From assembly GCF_016909495.1 (NCBI RefSeq), contig NZ_JAFBFW010000002.1:496001-560000 (forward strand): a DNA stretch of 64,000 nucleotides. The letters run 5' to 3'. Source of the stretch: Pantoea coffeiphila. GTDB lineage: Bacteria > Pseudomonadota > Gammaproteobacteria > Enterobacterales > Enterobacteriaceae. The notes under the pieces are model-generated. The model was not told the DNA's origin. It saw only the letters and a program-made list of their open reading frames with translations, and made no database searches. Every line of letters starts with the position of its first letter. Position 1 is the first letter of the stretch. This document shows, one piece after another, positions 28,674 through 37,025 of this stretch. The translations under genes and the position numbers were made by a program.

Positions 28674-28697
28674 AAAAACGATCCAGGGATCGTTTTT
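28674..28697. terminator. Perfect hairpin in the divergent promoter region
   Basis: AAAAACGATCC / GGATCGTTTTT pair over 11 bp with only AG between the arms, so a 4-base loop in practice. It has the form of a bidirectional terminator but lies 41 bases before the lyxose isomerase gene, so it could be an attenuator or a cruciform-forming regulatory element. Confidence 0.5.
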
Positions 28698-28700
28698 ACG

Positions 28701-28715
28701 ATGTTACCGATACCA
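28701..28715. promoter_or_regulatory. LacI-type operator, lyxose isomerase side
   Basis: ATGTTACCGATACCA is the inverted form of the operator at 28541-28555 with one difference. It ends 22 bases before the isomerase ATG. Confidence 0.7.
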
Positions 28716-28737
28716 GTTTTATCTCCGGAGGAAGATC

Positions 28738-29268
28738 ATGAGTACGCGTCAACAGGCCATTGAACACACCCGCGATTATCTGCAACAGGCCAGCATTCAG
28801 CTTACCGAGGCCGAGCAGCAGCAGATTGAAATTGCCACCTTCGGACTGCCGGACTACCCGATATCCGGCCTGCAATTGCTGACCTACATTAATACGCCGC
28901 GCTACTGCGCCAAGGAGCTGGTGCTGTTCCCACGCCAGACCTGCCCTGAACATCTGCATCCGCCGTTTGACGGCACGCCGGGCAAACAGGAAACCTTCCG
29001 CTGCCGCTGGGGTGAAGTGTGGCTGTTTGTTGACGACGACAGCCTGCCTTCTTCGGCAGGCATCGGCCAGCCGCCGGAAGGTGCGGAACAGTGGTATACG
29101 GCAGGAAATTACATTTTGCTGCGACCGGGTGAGCAGTACACTATTGCACCTAATACCCGTCACTGGTTCCAGGCGGGTGAGCACGGCGCGGTGGTATCTG
29201 AATTCTCTTCGGAAAGCCGCGACGATCTGGATGTCTTTACCGATCCCCGGGTAAACCGCCTGGGATAA
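28738..29268 (+). CDS. D-lyxose isomerase (cupin family)
   Basis: A 176-residue cupin of the D-lyxose ketol-isomerase family. The metal ligands are His72 and His74 (CPEHLHPP), Glu85 (GKQETFRC) and His142 (NTRHWFQAG). Family members convert D-lyxose to D-xylulose and D-mannose to D-fructose with Mn2+. D-Xylulose is the substrate of the adjacent xylulokinase, so this gene widens the pentose range of the locus. A GGAGGAAG ribosome site precedes the ATG. It is divergent from the dehydrogenase operon. Confidence 0.85.
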   Translation: MSTRQQAIEHTRDYLQQASIQLTEAEQQQIEIATFGLPDYPISGLQLLTYINTPRYCAKELVLFPRQTCPEHLHPPFDGTPGKQETFRCRWGEVWLFVDDDSLPSSAGIGQPPEGAEQWYTAGNYILLRPGEQYTIAPNTRHWFQAGEHGAVVSEFSSESRDDLDVFTDPRVNRLG

Positions 29269-29359
29269 ACGCCTGCAAGGATTGACTCGCTTCAGGTCTG
29301 GCGATCTGTCATGATACGGTAATGGTACAAAATGATATTCGAAGAATCAGGAGCACAAA

Positions 29360-30364
29360 TTGCCGCCAGGCCGGAAAATGAAGGCCACGCTGTCGAGCGT
29401 TGCCGCACAATCAAACGTCAGTAAAATTACCGTGTCGCGTGCGTTCTCTCATCCGGACAAGGTGCATCCTGAAACGTTGAAGCGGGTACTGGAAACCGCT
29501 TCAGAGATGGGGTACGTGGTCAACACCGCCGCGCGTAACCTGCGTGCGCGGGACAGTAAAACCATCGGCATCGTTAACCCGGATATGGGCAATCCGTTCT
29601 TTGGCGGGCTGACCAGGATGATGACGCTGGAAGCGGAAAAAGCGGGCTACGATACGCTGATTTTCGACTCCCGCGAATCGCAGGAGCATGAAAATCGCAT
29701 CATCGACAAGCTGATTGGCTATAACGTTGATGCAATTGTGCTGTCGGTGATCTCTTCGGATCGCAACTATCAACCCGCCTATATGGCGCAGCTGGAAGCG
29801 TTAAATATCCCGGTGATCCTGGTGGATCGCGAACTGGATATCAGTTCGTGCAGCGGGGTATATATCGACAATCTGGACTGCGGCCTGCAGGCGGGGCGCT
29901 ATTTGCTGGATCGCAAAGCGCAGCGGGTGGTGGTGGTTTCCGGGCCGGAAGATTCCAACGTGGCGCGCGAACGCGTGACCGGGCTGAGCGCCGCGCTGGC
30001 GGGTAAAGTCGCCAGTTTCGAAGTGCTGTACGCCGATTTTTATATGGATATCGCCGCCAGCATCACCAGTGATTATCTGCAAAACAACCCACCGCCGGAC
30101 TTTTTTGTTGGCTGTAACAACCAAATTTCACTGGGGATTATCAAATCCTGCATCGACCACCGGCTTCAGCCGATGAAAGATGTGTCGCTGTTCAGCATTG
30201 ATGAGGTTTCCCATGCGGCGATCTACGGTTTTAATTTCCCCTGCATTTCCCACGATCTGCATGAGATGGCCTGGCAGGTGATTAATCTGGCAATTCGCCG
30301 CGCGACCGAGAGCGACATCAAACCGGGCAAAGTGATTGTGCGCGGCAAGATGCTGGCCGGATAA
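29360..30364 (+). CDS. LacI-family regulator of the pentitol locus
   Basis: A 334-residue LacI/GalR-type repressor. The helix-turn-helix lies at about residues 9-35 (LSSVAAQSNVSKITVSRAFS), the hinge carries NTAARNLRARDSKTIGIV, and the rest is a periplasmic-binding-protein-like sensor domain. The start is read as TTG at 29360, because CAGGAG lies 6 bases upstream; the ATG at 29378 (MKATLSS) has no ribosome site at the right distance. It probably binds the two operators at 28541 and 28701; the inducer is likely a pentose or pentitol. Confidence 0.88.
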   Translation: MPPGRKMKATLSSVAAQSNVSKITVSRAFSHPDKVHPETLKRVLETASEMGYVVNTAARNLRARDSKTIGIVNPDMGNPFFGGLTRMMTLEAEKAGYDTLIFDSRESQEHENRIIDKLIGYNVDAIVLSVISSDRNYQPAYMAQLEALNIPVILVDRELDISSCSGVYIDNLDCGLQAGRYLLDRKAQRVVVVSGPEDSNVARERVTGLSAALAGKVASFEVLYADFYMDIAASITSDYLQNNPPPDFFVGCNNQISLGIIKSCIDHRLQPMKDVSLFSIDEVSHAAIYGFNFPCISHDLHEMAWQVINLAIRRATESDIKPGKVIVRGKMLAG

Positions 30365-30450
30365 GGACGATATCGGGTTCTTGTCGTCTGCAACGTTAGA
30401 GTTATGGCTCATCGCTGGCTTTGGCCGCTGGATGTAAAGAATACGAGTCT

Positions 30451-30504
30451 TGATGCTGATGCTGATGCTGATGCTGATGCTGATGCTGATGCTGATGCTG
30501 ATGC
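30451..30504. repeat. Nine tandem copies of hexanucleotide TGATGC
   Basis: TGATGC repeated nine times without interruption, followed by TGAATT. It ends 23 bases before the start codon of the next gene, between any upstream promoter and the ribosome site. A perfect nine-copy hexamer is prone to copy-number change by slippage. Confidence 0.95.
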
Positions 30505-30527
30505 TGAATTTTCACATGGAGTTTTTG

Positions 30528-30998
30528 ATGAGTGACACCTTTTTACCTGAAACGCTGCTGACCCTGCTGGATGGCTCACTGCCGGACAGCCATCTGCATC
30601 AGGCTATTCGTCTTTCCAGCGTTGGCAGCAACGGCTGGCCATATGCGGCGCAGCTGAGCGTGGGGGAGATCATCGCTGTTTCTTCGCAGCAGCTACGTTT
30701 CGCCATCTGGCCCGGTTCCACCACCACCGCCAATCTGGCCCGCGACGGCAAAATGACGCTGGCGCTGGTCGATGACGGCGCGGTGATTGAGATTCAGGCG
30801 CTGGCGCAAAAGCGTGAGGAAACGATTACCGATCTTCAGCTGGCGGTGTTTGATGCCGCCGTACAGCAGGTGGTGATTCACCGTGCGCCCTATGCAACCG
30901 TAACCAGCGGGGTAACATTCAGCCTGAAGGATGAGGCGTCGGCAGTCGCGCGCTGGCGACAGCAGATCGTGCAGCTGAAGGCGCTGCCGGGTGATTGA
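30528..30998 (+). CDS. Pyridoxamine 5'-phosphate oxidase-like FMN-fold protein
   Basis: A 156-residue protein (MSDTFLPETLLTLLDGSLPD). The segment from about residue 30, SSVGSNGWPYAAQLSVGEI, followed by LRFAIWPGSTTTANLARDGKMTLALV, has the pattern of the split-barrel flavin-reductase/PNPOx-like fold used by many small FMN-binding proteins. The start at 30528 has GGAG 6 bases upstream. A longer reading frame through the upstream hexamer repeat would add alternating Met-Leu residues and is not a credible N-terminus. The substrate is unknown. Confidence 0.7.
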   Translation: MSDTFLPETLLTLLDGSLPDSHLHQAIRLSSVGSNGWPYAAQLSVGEIIAVSSQQLRFAIWPGSTTTANLARDGKMTLALVDDGAVIEIQALAQKREETITDLQLAVFDAAVQQVVIHRAPYATVTSGVTFSLKDEASAVARWRQQIVQLKALPGD

Positions 30999-31023
30999 TT
31001 GTCGCTGATGAAACCGGTTTGGT

Positions 31024-31246
31024 GATATTGTCGCTGATAGACTGGTGTAGCGTTCCCAGCCTCTGCCGGGGCTTCCGGCGATATTGTCGTTGATAGACTG
31101 ATGTAGCGTTCCCAGCCTCTGCCGGGGCTTCCGGCGATATTGTCGCTGATAGACTGGTGTAGAGTTCCCAGCCTCTGCCGGGGCTTCCGGCGATATTGTC
31201 GCTGATAAATCCGTGCCGGGTTCCCAGCCTCTGCCGGGGCTTCCGG
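31024..31246. repeat. Four tandem copies of a 56-bp unit
   Basis: Copies begin at 31024, 31080, 31136 and 31192. The first three differ at only a few positions; the fourth diverges in the middle. Each unit contains TTCCCAGCCTCTGCCGGGGC and ends with a small hairpin GCCGG-GGCTT-CCGGC. A reversed copy of CAGCCTCTGCCGG lies near 31408-31422, closing the block. Confidence 0.92.
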
Positions 31247-31699
31247 TCGTCCTCGCGTCACGCGCTGCGTGATACCTTCGGTTACAGCTTCTGGCCGGAC
31301 GGACCGCCGAAGACGTGTCATCCCTGACCCGACTTCGCCTGACGCCAACGTCCATGTTGGCGTCTCCTGGCCATCTGCTTCCACCTCAGCGCTGCGGATA
31401 GCCCGGCATCCCCGGCAGAGGCTGTGCACCTTCATTTCATTGTTATCGCTGCATAGCAACCTGTTCAAACTCTCCAAGCTATGGTGTTAACACATAATTC
31501 GACGTCAATGCAGCAAAAGGTGAGAGCAGACTTTTAGCAAATATCTTCTGGTCTGGATGCAACAACGGGCTGCATAGCCCATTTCCGTCTAATGACATTC
31601 ATGCATAACAGATGTTCTCTGAACTGAAGATAATTCCAGTGTCACGCCGCTGATGGGTTGCTGCCATGACGTGCAACCCTCAGTGCTGAAAAGAAATTG

Positions 31700-31898
31700 G
31701 AAGCCCGGATTTATCCTTCAGAAAACGCGAAAGTCAGAAAGCAGGCTTGTTTTGCCCCCGAGCGGGCAATCCGCAGCGCTGAACGGAGAGTGGAAACAAG
31801 CATTCATCCTTCAGAAAACACAGAAGTCAGCAAGCAGGCTGGTTGTGCCCCCGAGCGGGCAATCCGCAGCGCTGAACGCAGAGAGGAAGCCAGGATTT
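31700..31898. repeat. Two and a bit tandem copies of a 93-bp unit
   Basis: Copies begin at 31700, 31793 and (truncated) 31886; a degenerate end of an earlier copy is visible at about 31670-31699. Shared core: TTGTGCCCCCGAGCGGGC, followed by AATCCGCAGCGCTGAAC. The third copy is cut after GGATTT and is followed by a hairpin GCCCAC / GTGGGC (31899-31916). Confidence 0.88.
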
Positions 31899-31947
31899 GC
31901 CCACATGGACGTGGGCGAAAGGCACAGCCGCGCAGGACGCGCGTCTG

Positions 31948-32241
31948 TGCCGGTCCGGCAGGCTGACGAGCGAAGTGAAGGAACCGCAACGCGGCGCGAG
32001 GACCGCCCGATCGGGGACACAACCAGCCAGCGCTAACTCCAGTCTTTGCAAACAACGCAACACACATACGTGCCGGTCCGGCAGGCTGACGAACGAAGTG
32101 AAGGAACCGCAACGCGGCGCGAGGACCGCCCGATCGGGGGCACAACCAGCCAGCGTTAACTCCAGTCTTTGCAAACAACGCAACACAAATACGTGCCTGT
32201 CCGTACCGCTCCGGCAGGCTGACAAACGAAATGAAGGAACA
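31948..32241. repeat. Two full and one partial copy of a 123-bp unit
   Basis: Copies begin at 31948, 32071 and 32194 (partial). The first two differ at only a few positions; the third carries a small insertion near its start and stops at about 32241. The unit contains CCCGATCGGGGGCACAACC, which is the inverted form of the core in the 93-bp unit (GGTTGTGCCCCCGAGCGGG, one mismatch), so the two arrays share an element in opposite orientation. Confidence 0.9.
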
Positions 32242-32244
32242 GCA

Positions 32245-32274
32245 TAAAAAAAGGCGGCCGTAAAAACGGCCGCC
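32245..32274 (-). terminator. Terminator of gcd
   Basis: A perfect 9-bp stem GGCGGCCGT / ACGGCCGCC with an AAAA loop; the run of A at 32245-32252 is the U-tract on the minus strand. It lies 51 bases after the gcd stop. Confidence 0.9.
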
Positions 32275-32324
32275 CTCAACGCTATCTCAGAAGCGAACCC
32301 TCAGGCCCGCCCCGAATGACACGC

Positions 32325-34709
32325 TTACTTACTGTCCGGCAAAGCATAAGCAATCACATGATCGCCCATCTTCGTACCGAATGAACCGTGACCACCGGCC
32401 ACAATCACCACGTACTGCTTACCGTTCACTTCATACGTCATCGGTGTAGCCTGACCGCCCGCTGGCAGACGCGCCTGCCACAGCTGCTCGCCGTTAGACA
32501 CGTTAAACGCACGCAGATAGTTATCGGCAGTCGCCGCAATGAAGAACACGTTACCGGCAGTAGAAACCGGGCCGCCCAGCATTGGCATACCCATTTTAAA
32601 CGGCAGCGGAATTGGTGAACTGTCGCGCACCGTACCGATACGTTTCTTCCACACGATATCGTTAGTCTTCAGGTCAATCGCTGAAATATAGCCCCATGAA
32701 GGCTGCTTGCACGGGAAGCCCAGCGGAGACAGGAACGGATTCAGCGTCACGCCGTACGGCACACCGTACTGTGGCTGAATACCGGACTCGCTGCCGGTGC
32801 CGCCTTTATCGTTCTCGTCAGGCTCCATCGGATTACCCGGACCGCGCGGTACCAGACGGGAAACGAACGGCAGCGCCATTGGGTTAGCCACGGCAACCTG
32901 ACGGTCAGTGTCCACAGAGATACCGCCCCACTCGAACATCCCCAGGTTACCCGGGAACACCAGCGTACCCTGCTCGGATGGCGGGGTGAACGGGCCTTCA
33001 TAACGCAGCTGATGGAACATCACGCGGCAGATCAGCTGATCGTAGATAGTGGCACCCCACATATCTTTACCGGCCAGATGCTCTTTCGGACGGAAGCTCA
33101 GCTCAGAGTAAGGCTGGGTTGGAGAAAGGCGATCGCCCTTCGCCGGGCCACCCGGCACTTTCATCTCAGGCGCAGGAACCACCGGCTTACCGTTACGGCG
33201 ATCCAGTACGAACAGGTCACCGGTTTTGGTCGGCACATAAATAACCGGAACTTTGTTGCCGTTCTTGTCATCAATGTCCGCCAGCGTTGGCTGAGCCGGA
33301 ACGTCCATATCCCACAGATCGTGATGCACGGTCTGGTAGAACCAGGCCAGCTTGCCGGTAGTCGCATTCAGCGCCAGCAGACCGGTCGCAAAACGCTCCA
33401 TCTCTGGCGTACGATTGCCGCCCCAGATATCCGGAGTCGACACGCCAATCGGCAGATACACCAGGTCCAGCGAGGCATCATACGCCGCCGGTGCCCAGGA
33501 GTTCGGCGAGTTCGGCGTGTAGTGCTGATCCGCTTCCGGCAGCAGGTTTGGATCTTTAGCACCGGTATCGAAGGCCCACAGCAGCTTACCGGTCTTCACG
33601 TCAAAACCACGGACAACGCCGGACGGTTCTTTGGTGGAGTAGTTATCGGTCACTGCACCGGCCATCACGATGGTGGTTGGTGTCACAATCGGTGGTGAGG
33701 TTGGCTCATAGCCACCCACTTTATTGAACGGCATATTGCTCTGCAGGTTCAGCTTGCCGTTGTCACCAAATTCCGCACACAGTTCACCGGTTTCGGCATC
33801 CAGCGCGTAGAGGTTACCGTCGTTCACCGGCAGCAGGATGCGGCGTGCGCACAGCGCAGGCTTGGCACCCGCTGGCAGCGCGGCGGCTTCCGGGGTCTGG
33901 TAGTAAGACACACCGCGACAGGTCACGTGCTGGAACGTCGGGTCGGTCTTCATTTTCGGATCGAAACGCCACTTCTCTTTACCGGTCGCGGCATCCAGCG
34001 CAAACAGCTTCTGGTGCGCAGTACACAGGTAAAGCGCATCACCGATTTTGATCGGCGTTGCTTCGTTAGTGATTTCACCCGGATCGGTTGCGGTTTTCAA
34101 ATCGCCGGTCTGGAAGTCCCACGCCTGCTGCAGTTCGCCGACGTTCTTATCGGTGATCTGCTTCAGCGGAGAGTAACGAGTACCGCCCTGGGTACGGCCA
34201 TAGGCAGGCCAGTCACCGGCAGCAACGCCGTCAGCGGAAGGCGCAGGCTGTTCAACCTGGTCAGCGCTCAGAGTACCGTTCACTTCCTGCGGATCGTTAA
34301 ATACCGAGTAGGCCAGCACGATAACCACAAACACCAGCACGCCAGCCAGCGCCGTGCGCGGGAAGGCGCCTTTGCTGCTCAGGCCACGCCAGATAAACGG
34401 CAGCACCAGCCACAGGCCGAAGAAGAAGGTCACGTCCAGACGCGGAGTCAGCGCCCAGAAATCCGATCCCACTTCCCACAGCGACCAAATGGTGGTGCCG
34501 AGCAGGAACAGTGCGTACAGCAGTAACGCTGCGCCACGGCGGCGGAACAGCAAAAAGGCGGTGATCAGCTGAATCACACCGGCAATAATGTAGTAGAGCG
34601 AACCGCCCAGTTTAGCTAACCAGATACCGCCAATTAACAGATACAGGCCGCTGAGTACGGCAAATATCGTCGTCAACAGGATCAGGATCCTTGATGCTTT
34701 ACTTTGCAT
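32325..34709 (-). CDS. gcd: PQQ-dependent membrane glucose dehydrogenase Gcd
   Basis: A 794-residue quinoprotein. Residues 1-140 form five hydrophobic helices that anchor it in the inner membrane. The periplasmic domain from about 160 (DWPAYGRTQGGTRYSPLKQI) is an eight-bladed propeller with repeated tryptophan-docking segments such as LYALDAETGE and YISAIDLKTND; HVTCRGVSYY is the conserved Cys-containing PQQ/calcium region. It oxidises glucose to gluconolactone and passes electrons to ubiquinone. No pqq biosynthesis genes are in the window; the neighbouring receptor may supply PQQ. It lies 168 bases downstream of that receptor gene on the same strand. Confidence 0.95.
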   Translation of the reverse strand: MQSKASRILILLTTIFAVLSGLYLLIGGIWLAKLGGSLYYIIAGVIQLITAFLLFRRRGAALLLYALFLLGTTIWSLWEVGSDFWALTPRLDVTFFFGLWLVLPFIWRGLSSKGAFPRTALAGVLVFVVIVLAYSVFNDPQEVNGTLSADQVEQPAPSADGVAAGDWPAYGRTQGGTRYSPLKQITDKNVGELQQAWDFQTGDLKTATDPGEITNEATPIKIGDALYLCTAHQKLFALDAATGKEKWRFDPKMKTDPTFQHVTCRGVSYYQTPEAAALPAGAKPALCARRILLPVNDGNLYALDAETGELCAEFGDNGKLNLQSNMPFNKVGGYEPTSPPIVTPTTIVMAGAVTDNYSTKEPSGVVRGFDVKTGKLLWAFDTGAKDPNLLPEADQHYTPNSPNSWAPAAYDASLDLVYLPIGVSTPDIWGGNRTPEMERFATGLLALNATTGKLAWFYQTVHHDLWDMDVPAQPTLADIDDKNGNKVPVIYVPTKTGDLFVLDRRNGKPVVPAPEMKVPGGPAKGDRLSPTQPYSELSFRPKEHLAGKDMWGATIYDQLICRVMFHQLRYEGPFTPPSEQGTLVFPGNLGMFEWGGISVDTDRQVAVANPMALPFVSRLVPRGPGNPMEPDENDKGGTGSESGIQPQYGVPYGVTLNPFLSPLGFPCKQPSWGYISAIDLKTNDIVWKKRIGTVRDSSPIPLPFKMGMPMLGGPVSTAGNVFFIAATADNYLRAFNVSNGEQLWQARLPAGGQATPMTYEVNGKQYVVIVAGGHGSFGTKMGDHVIAYALPDSK

Positions 34710-34877
34710 AATTTGAACCTTACCAATATTTAAAGTCGTCGATTAAGCGTAAGCCTAATCTTTAAAAACACCCGGTTATTGTTTAACCATCCATCCGGTG
34801 TGTTCTGACCCGCCGCTGCCGGTGGCGTTAGCGGGCCGTTTTGGATACGTTGCCGTCAAACTTCCGGCGTTAAATCA

Positions 34878-37025
34878 TCAGAACTGATAAGCCAGCGTCG
34901 CACCGCCGCCCCAGTTGCGTCCCGGGGCCGGTTCGAAGTAACGACCGTTGCCTTCGTTAACAATCACCGACCCGACGTACTGGCGATCGAACAGGTTGTC
35001 CACGCGGCCGAACAGGTCCAGCGACCAGCGGCTCCAGTTAAAGCGATAGCCGGTGTTCAGGCTGGTTACCGCATAGGACGGTGCCTGAGCATCGTTGGCG
35101 TCATCGGCCTGGATGCTGCTTAAATAGCGAATATCCGCGCCGGCGTGCCAGCCGCTCTCCGGTGCATATTCCAGCGAGGCGTAGCCCATATTGCGGGCGA
35201 TACCCGGTAAGCGATTACCCGCCGGGGTGCAGCTGCCGCTGGACGAACAGGTTTCGTTGCGGTAGGTGGCATCCAGCAGCGTCCACGCCATTTTCAGACG
35301 CCAGTCCTGGGCGAACTGCTGATCGAAGCCCAGCTCCAGGCCACGGCGACGAGTTTCCCCGGCGTTTTTATACACCGCTCGACCGTACTGGCTCTTATCC
35401 ACCACCAGCTCGTTGTCAGTGTTGGTCTGGAAGATGGCGGCGGTCAGCAGGCCGTAACCGATGCGGGTTTTGCTGCCGATCTCAAAGGTATCGCTGGTGG
35501 CGGGTTTCAGGCCAAGATTCAGGCCGGTTTCGCTACCGGACGTTGAGCGATAGGAAAGCTCGTTGATGGTCGGCGTTTCAAAACCACGACCGGCGGAAGC
35601 ATAAAGATTCCACGCATCGGTCACCGCATAGTTGATCGAACCCATCGGCAGCAGCTTGTGATAGCGCGCGCTGCCGCTGTCGTCACCGTTGCCCTGAGTA
35701 ATATAGTAGTCGGTAGAATCAAAACTGACCGTGCTGTAACGCAGACCGGCATCCAGCGTCCAGGCGGAAGAGAGCTGCCAGCTGGTTTGCAGATAGGGGT
35801 CGAGATTCCACATGGTGTTCTTCTCGTTGCGGCGCTGATCCCCTTTCTCACCGAACTGCGGCACGTTGTTCACCAGGTTATAGTTCTGGAAGCCCTGACG
35901 GCGCTCGGTCATGGTTTCATAGTCCAGCCCGGCAATCAGCGAAACCGGCATCGATCCCAGCTGGTCGTCATGCTTCCAGCGGGTATCAATCCCCTGGTAT
36001 TTACGTTCCAGCACGATCACGCCGCCCGGATAGGCCGCGTTCTGCTGAGTCGCGTAAGGAATGGACTGATACTGCGTGGTGTGGCGCTCGCCGTGCCACG
36101 TGGTCAATGTCAGTTCGTCGTTATCACTCATCTGGCGCTGGTAGCGCAGGCCAATCTGCGTCTGGTCAAGGCTCTTGCGCGTATTGTACTGATCGCCGCG
36201 CGGCGACTGCTTCGGATTGGCTTTGTATTCGGCCTCGCTCAGGCCGCCGGGATCGTTAGCATCCACCGATACGCTGTTAAACATCAGCGTCAGAGTGCTG
36301 ACATCGTCCAGCCGCACGCCGAGTTTACCGTTACCGAGGCTTTTCTGCGTACCGCTATGGTCGCGGAAGCCATGGGTGGTAAAGCGGGAACCGGAAATGG
36401 TGTAGTTGACGTCACCGGCCTGAGTCCCGTCGCCGGTTGCACCGCTGGCCTTAACGCTGTTGCGCCAGGTGCCGTAGCTGCCGAAGTAAGTGCCTGCTTC
36501 CAGCGTGGTGGGCTGACTGCCGGTGGTGGTGTCAATATTCACCACGCCGCCGGAGGCGTTACCGTAAAGCGCGGAGTACGGGCCGCGCAGCACTTCCACT
36601 TTGCCAACGGAATTGATATCGATATTCGAGGTCTGGCCCTGGCCGTCCGGCATGGTCGCAGGAATACCGTCAACGTAGATGCGCACGCCGCGTACGCCGT
36701 ACATGGAGCGGCTGCCGAAGCCACGCACTGATAATTGCAGATCCTGCGCGTAGTTCTGGCGGTTCTGAATTTGCAGGCCCGGCACGCTGCCCAGGCTTTC
36801 AGACAGGTTCACCTGCGCCGTGCTGTGGCGCAGATCGTCGCCCTCCACCACGCTGACGGCGGCAGGGGTGTCCAGTTCGGACAGACCATTACGATGTTTG
36901 ATCACCATCAGGGTGGAATCCTGTCCCTGAGCGGCGGTTGCAGAGGTTTGCGCAAAGCTGACGGCTGTAGGAACGATGATCAACATCGGCGTCAGCAGCA
37001 ATACAGAGGTTTTATTTTTATTCAC
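34878..37025 (-). CDS. pqqU: TonB-dependent receptor, PqqU (YncD)-like
   Basis: A 715-residue outer-membrane receptor. A signal peptide (about residues 1-25) is followed by a TonB-box-like STLMVIKH, the plug domain SELDTPAAVSVVEGDDLRHS with PGLQIQNRQNYAQDLQLSVR, and a 22-strand barrel ending AYQF. Long segments (IYVDGIPATMPDGQGQTSNI, GRGFETPTINELSYRS, GRVDNLFDRQYVGSVIVNE) match E. coli YncD, shown to import PQQ and renamed PqqU. Its position directly upstream of a PQQ enzyme supports the same role here. The alternative, a generic siderophore receptor, is less likely. Confidence 0.85.
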   Translation of the reverse strand: MNKNKTSVLLLTPMLIIVPTAVSFAQTSATAAQGQDSTLMVIKHRNGLSELDTPAAVSVVEGDDLRHSTAQVNLSESLGSVPGLQIQNRQNYAQDLQLSVRGFGSRSMYGVRGVRIYVDGIPATMPDGQGQTSNIDINSVGKVEVLRGPYSALYGNASGGVVNIDTTTGSQPTTLEAGTYFGSYGTWRNSVKASGATGDGTQAGDVNYTISGSRFTTHGFRDHSGTQKSLGNGKLGVRLDDVSTLTLMFNSVSVDANDPGGLSEAEYKANPKQSPRGDQYNTRKSLDQTQIGLRYQRQMSDNDELTLTTWHGERHTTQYQSIPYATQQNAAYPGGVIVLERKYQGIDTRWKHDDQLGSMPVSLIAGLDYETMTERRQGFQNYNLVNNVPQFGEKGDQRRNEKNTMWNLDPYLQTSWQLSSAWTLDAGLRYSTVSFDSTDYYITQGNGDDSGSARYHKLLPMGSINYAVTDAWNLYASAGRGFETPTINELSYRSTSGSETGLNLGLKPATSDTFEIGSKTRIGYGLLTAAIFQTNTDNELVVDKSQYGRAVYKNAGETRRRGLELGFDQQFAQDWRLKMAWTLLDATYRNETCSSSGSCTPAGNRLPGIARNMGYASLEYAPESGWHAGADIRYLSSIQADDANDAQAPSYAVTSLNTGYRFNWSRWSLDLFGRVDNLFDRQYVGSVIVNEGNGRYFEPAPGRNWGGGATLAYQF

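Larger units (their letters stand above)
30999..32324. other. 1.3-kb repeat-rich region without convincing genes
   Basis: Between the FMN-fold gene and gcd lie a 56-bp repeat array (31024-31246), a stretch with a perfect hairpin (GACGCCAAC / GTTGGCGTC, 31341-31364), a unique segment (about 31430-31660), a 93-bp repeat pair (31700-31898) and a 123-bp repeat array (31948-32241). Reading frames across it on both strands are made of the repeats themselves (for example SPGRGWE and GSFTS motifs cycling through frames) and lack ribosome sites, so I do not call genes. Confidence 0.7.

Noticed and set aside
30693-31477. Minus-strand frames of 195-220 residues through the 56-bp repeats
   Set aside because: The proteins are the 56-bp repeat cycling through three reading frames, without a start signal or other homology clue.
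31024-32241. CRISPR array
   Set aside because: The repeats are directly contiguous without unique spacers, longer than CRISPR repeats, and no cas genes are present.
31653-32279. Several overlapping frames on both strands across the 93-bp and 123-bp arrays
   Set aside because: They exist only because the repeats lack stops; no ribosome site and no consistent frame between copies.
35658-36731. 357-residue open frame antisense to the PqqU-like gene
   Set aside because: Shadow of a strongly conserved receptor gene; no recognisable protein motif.
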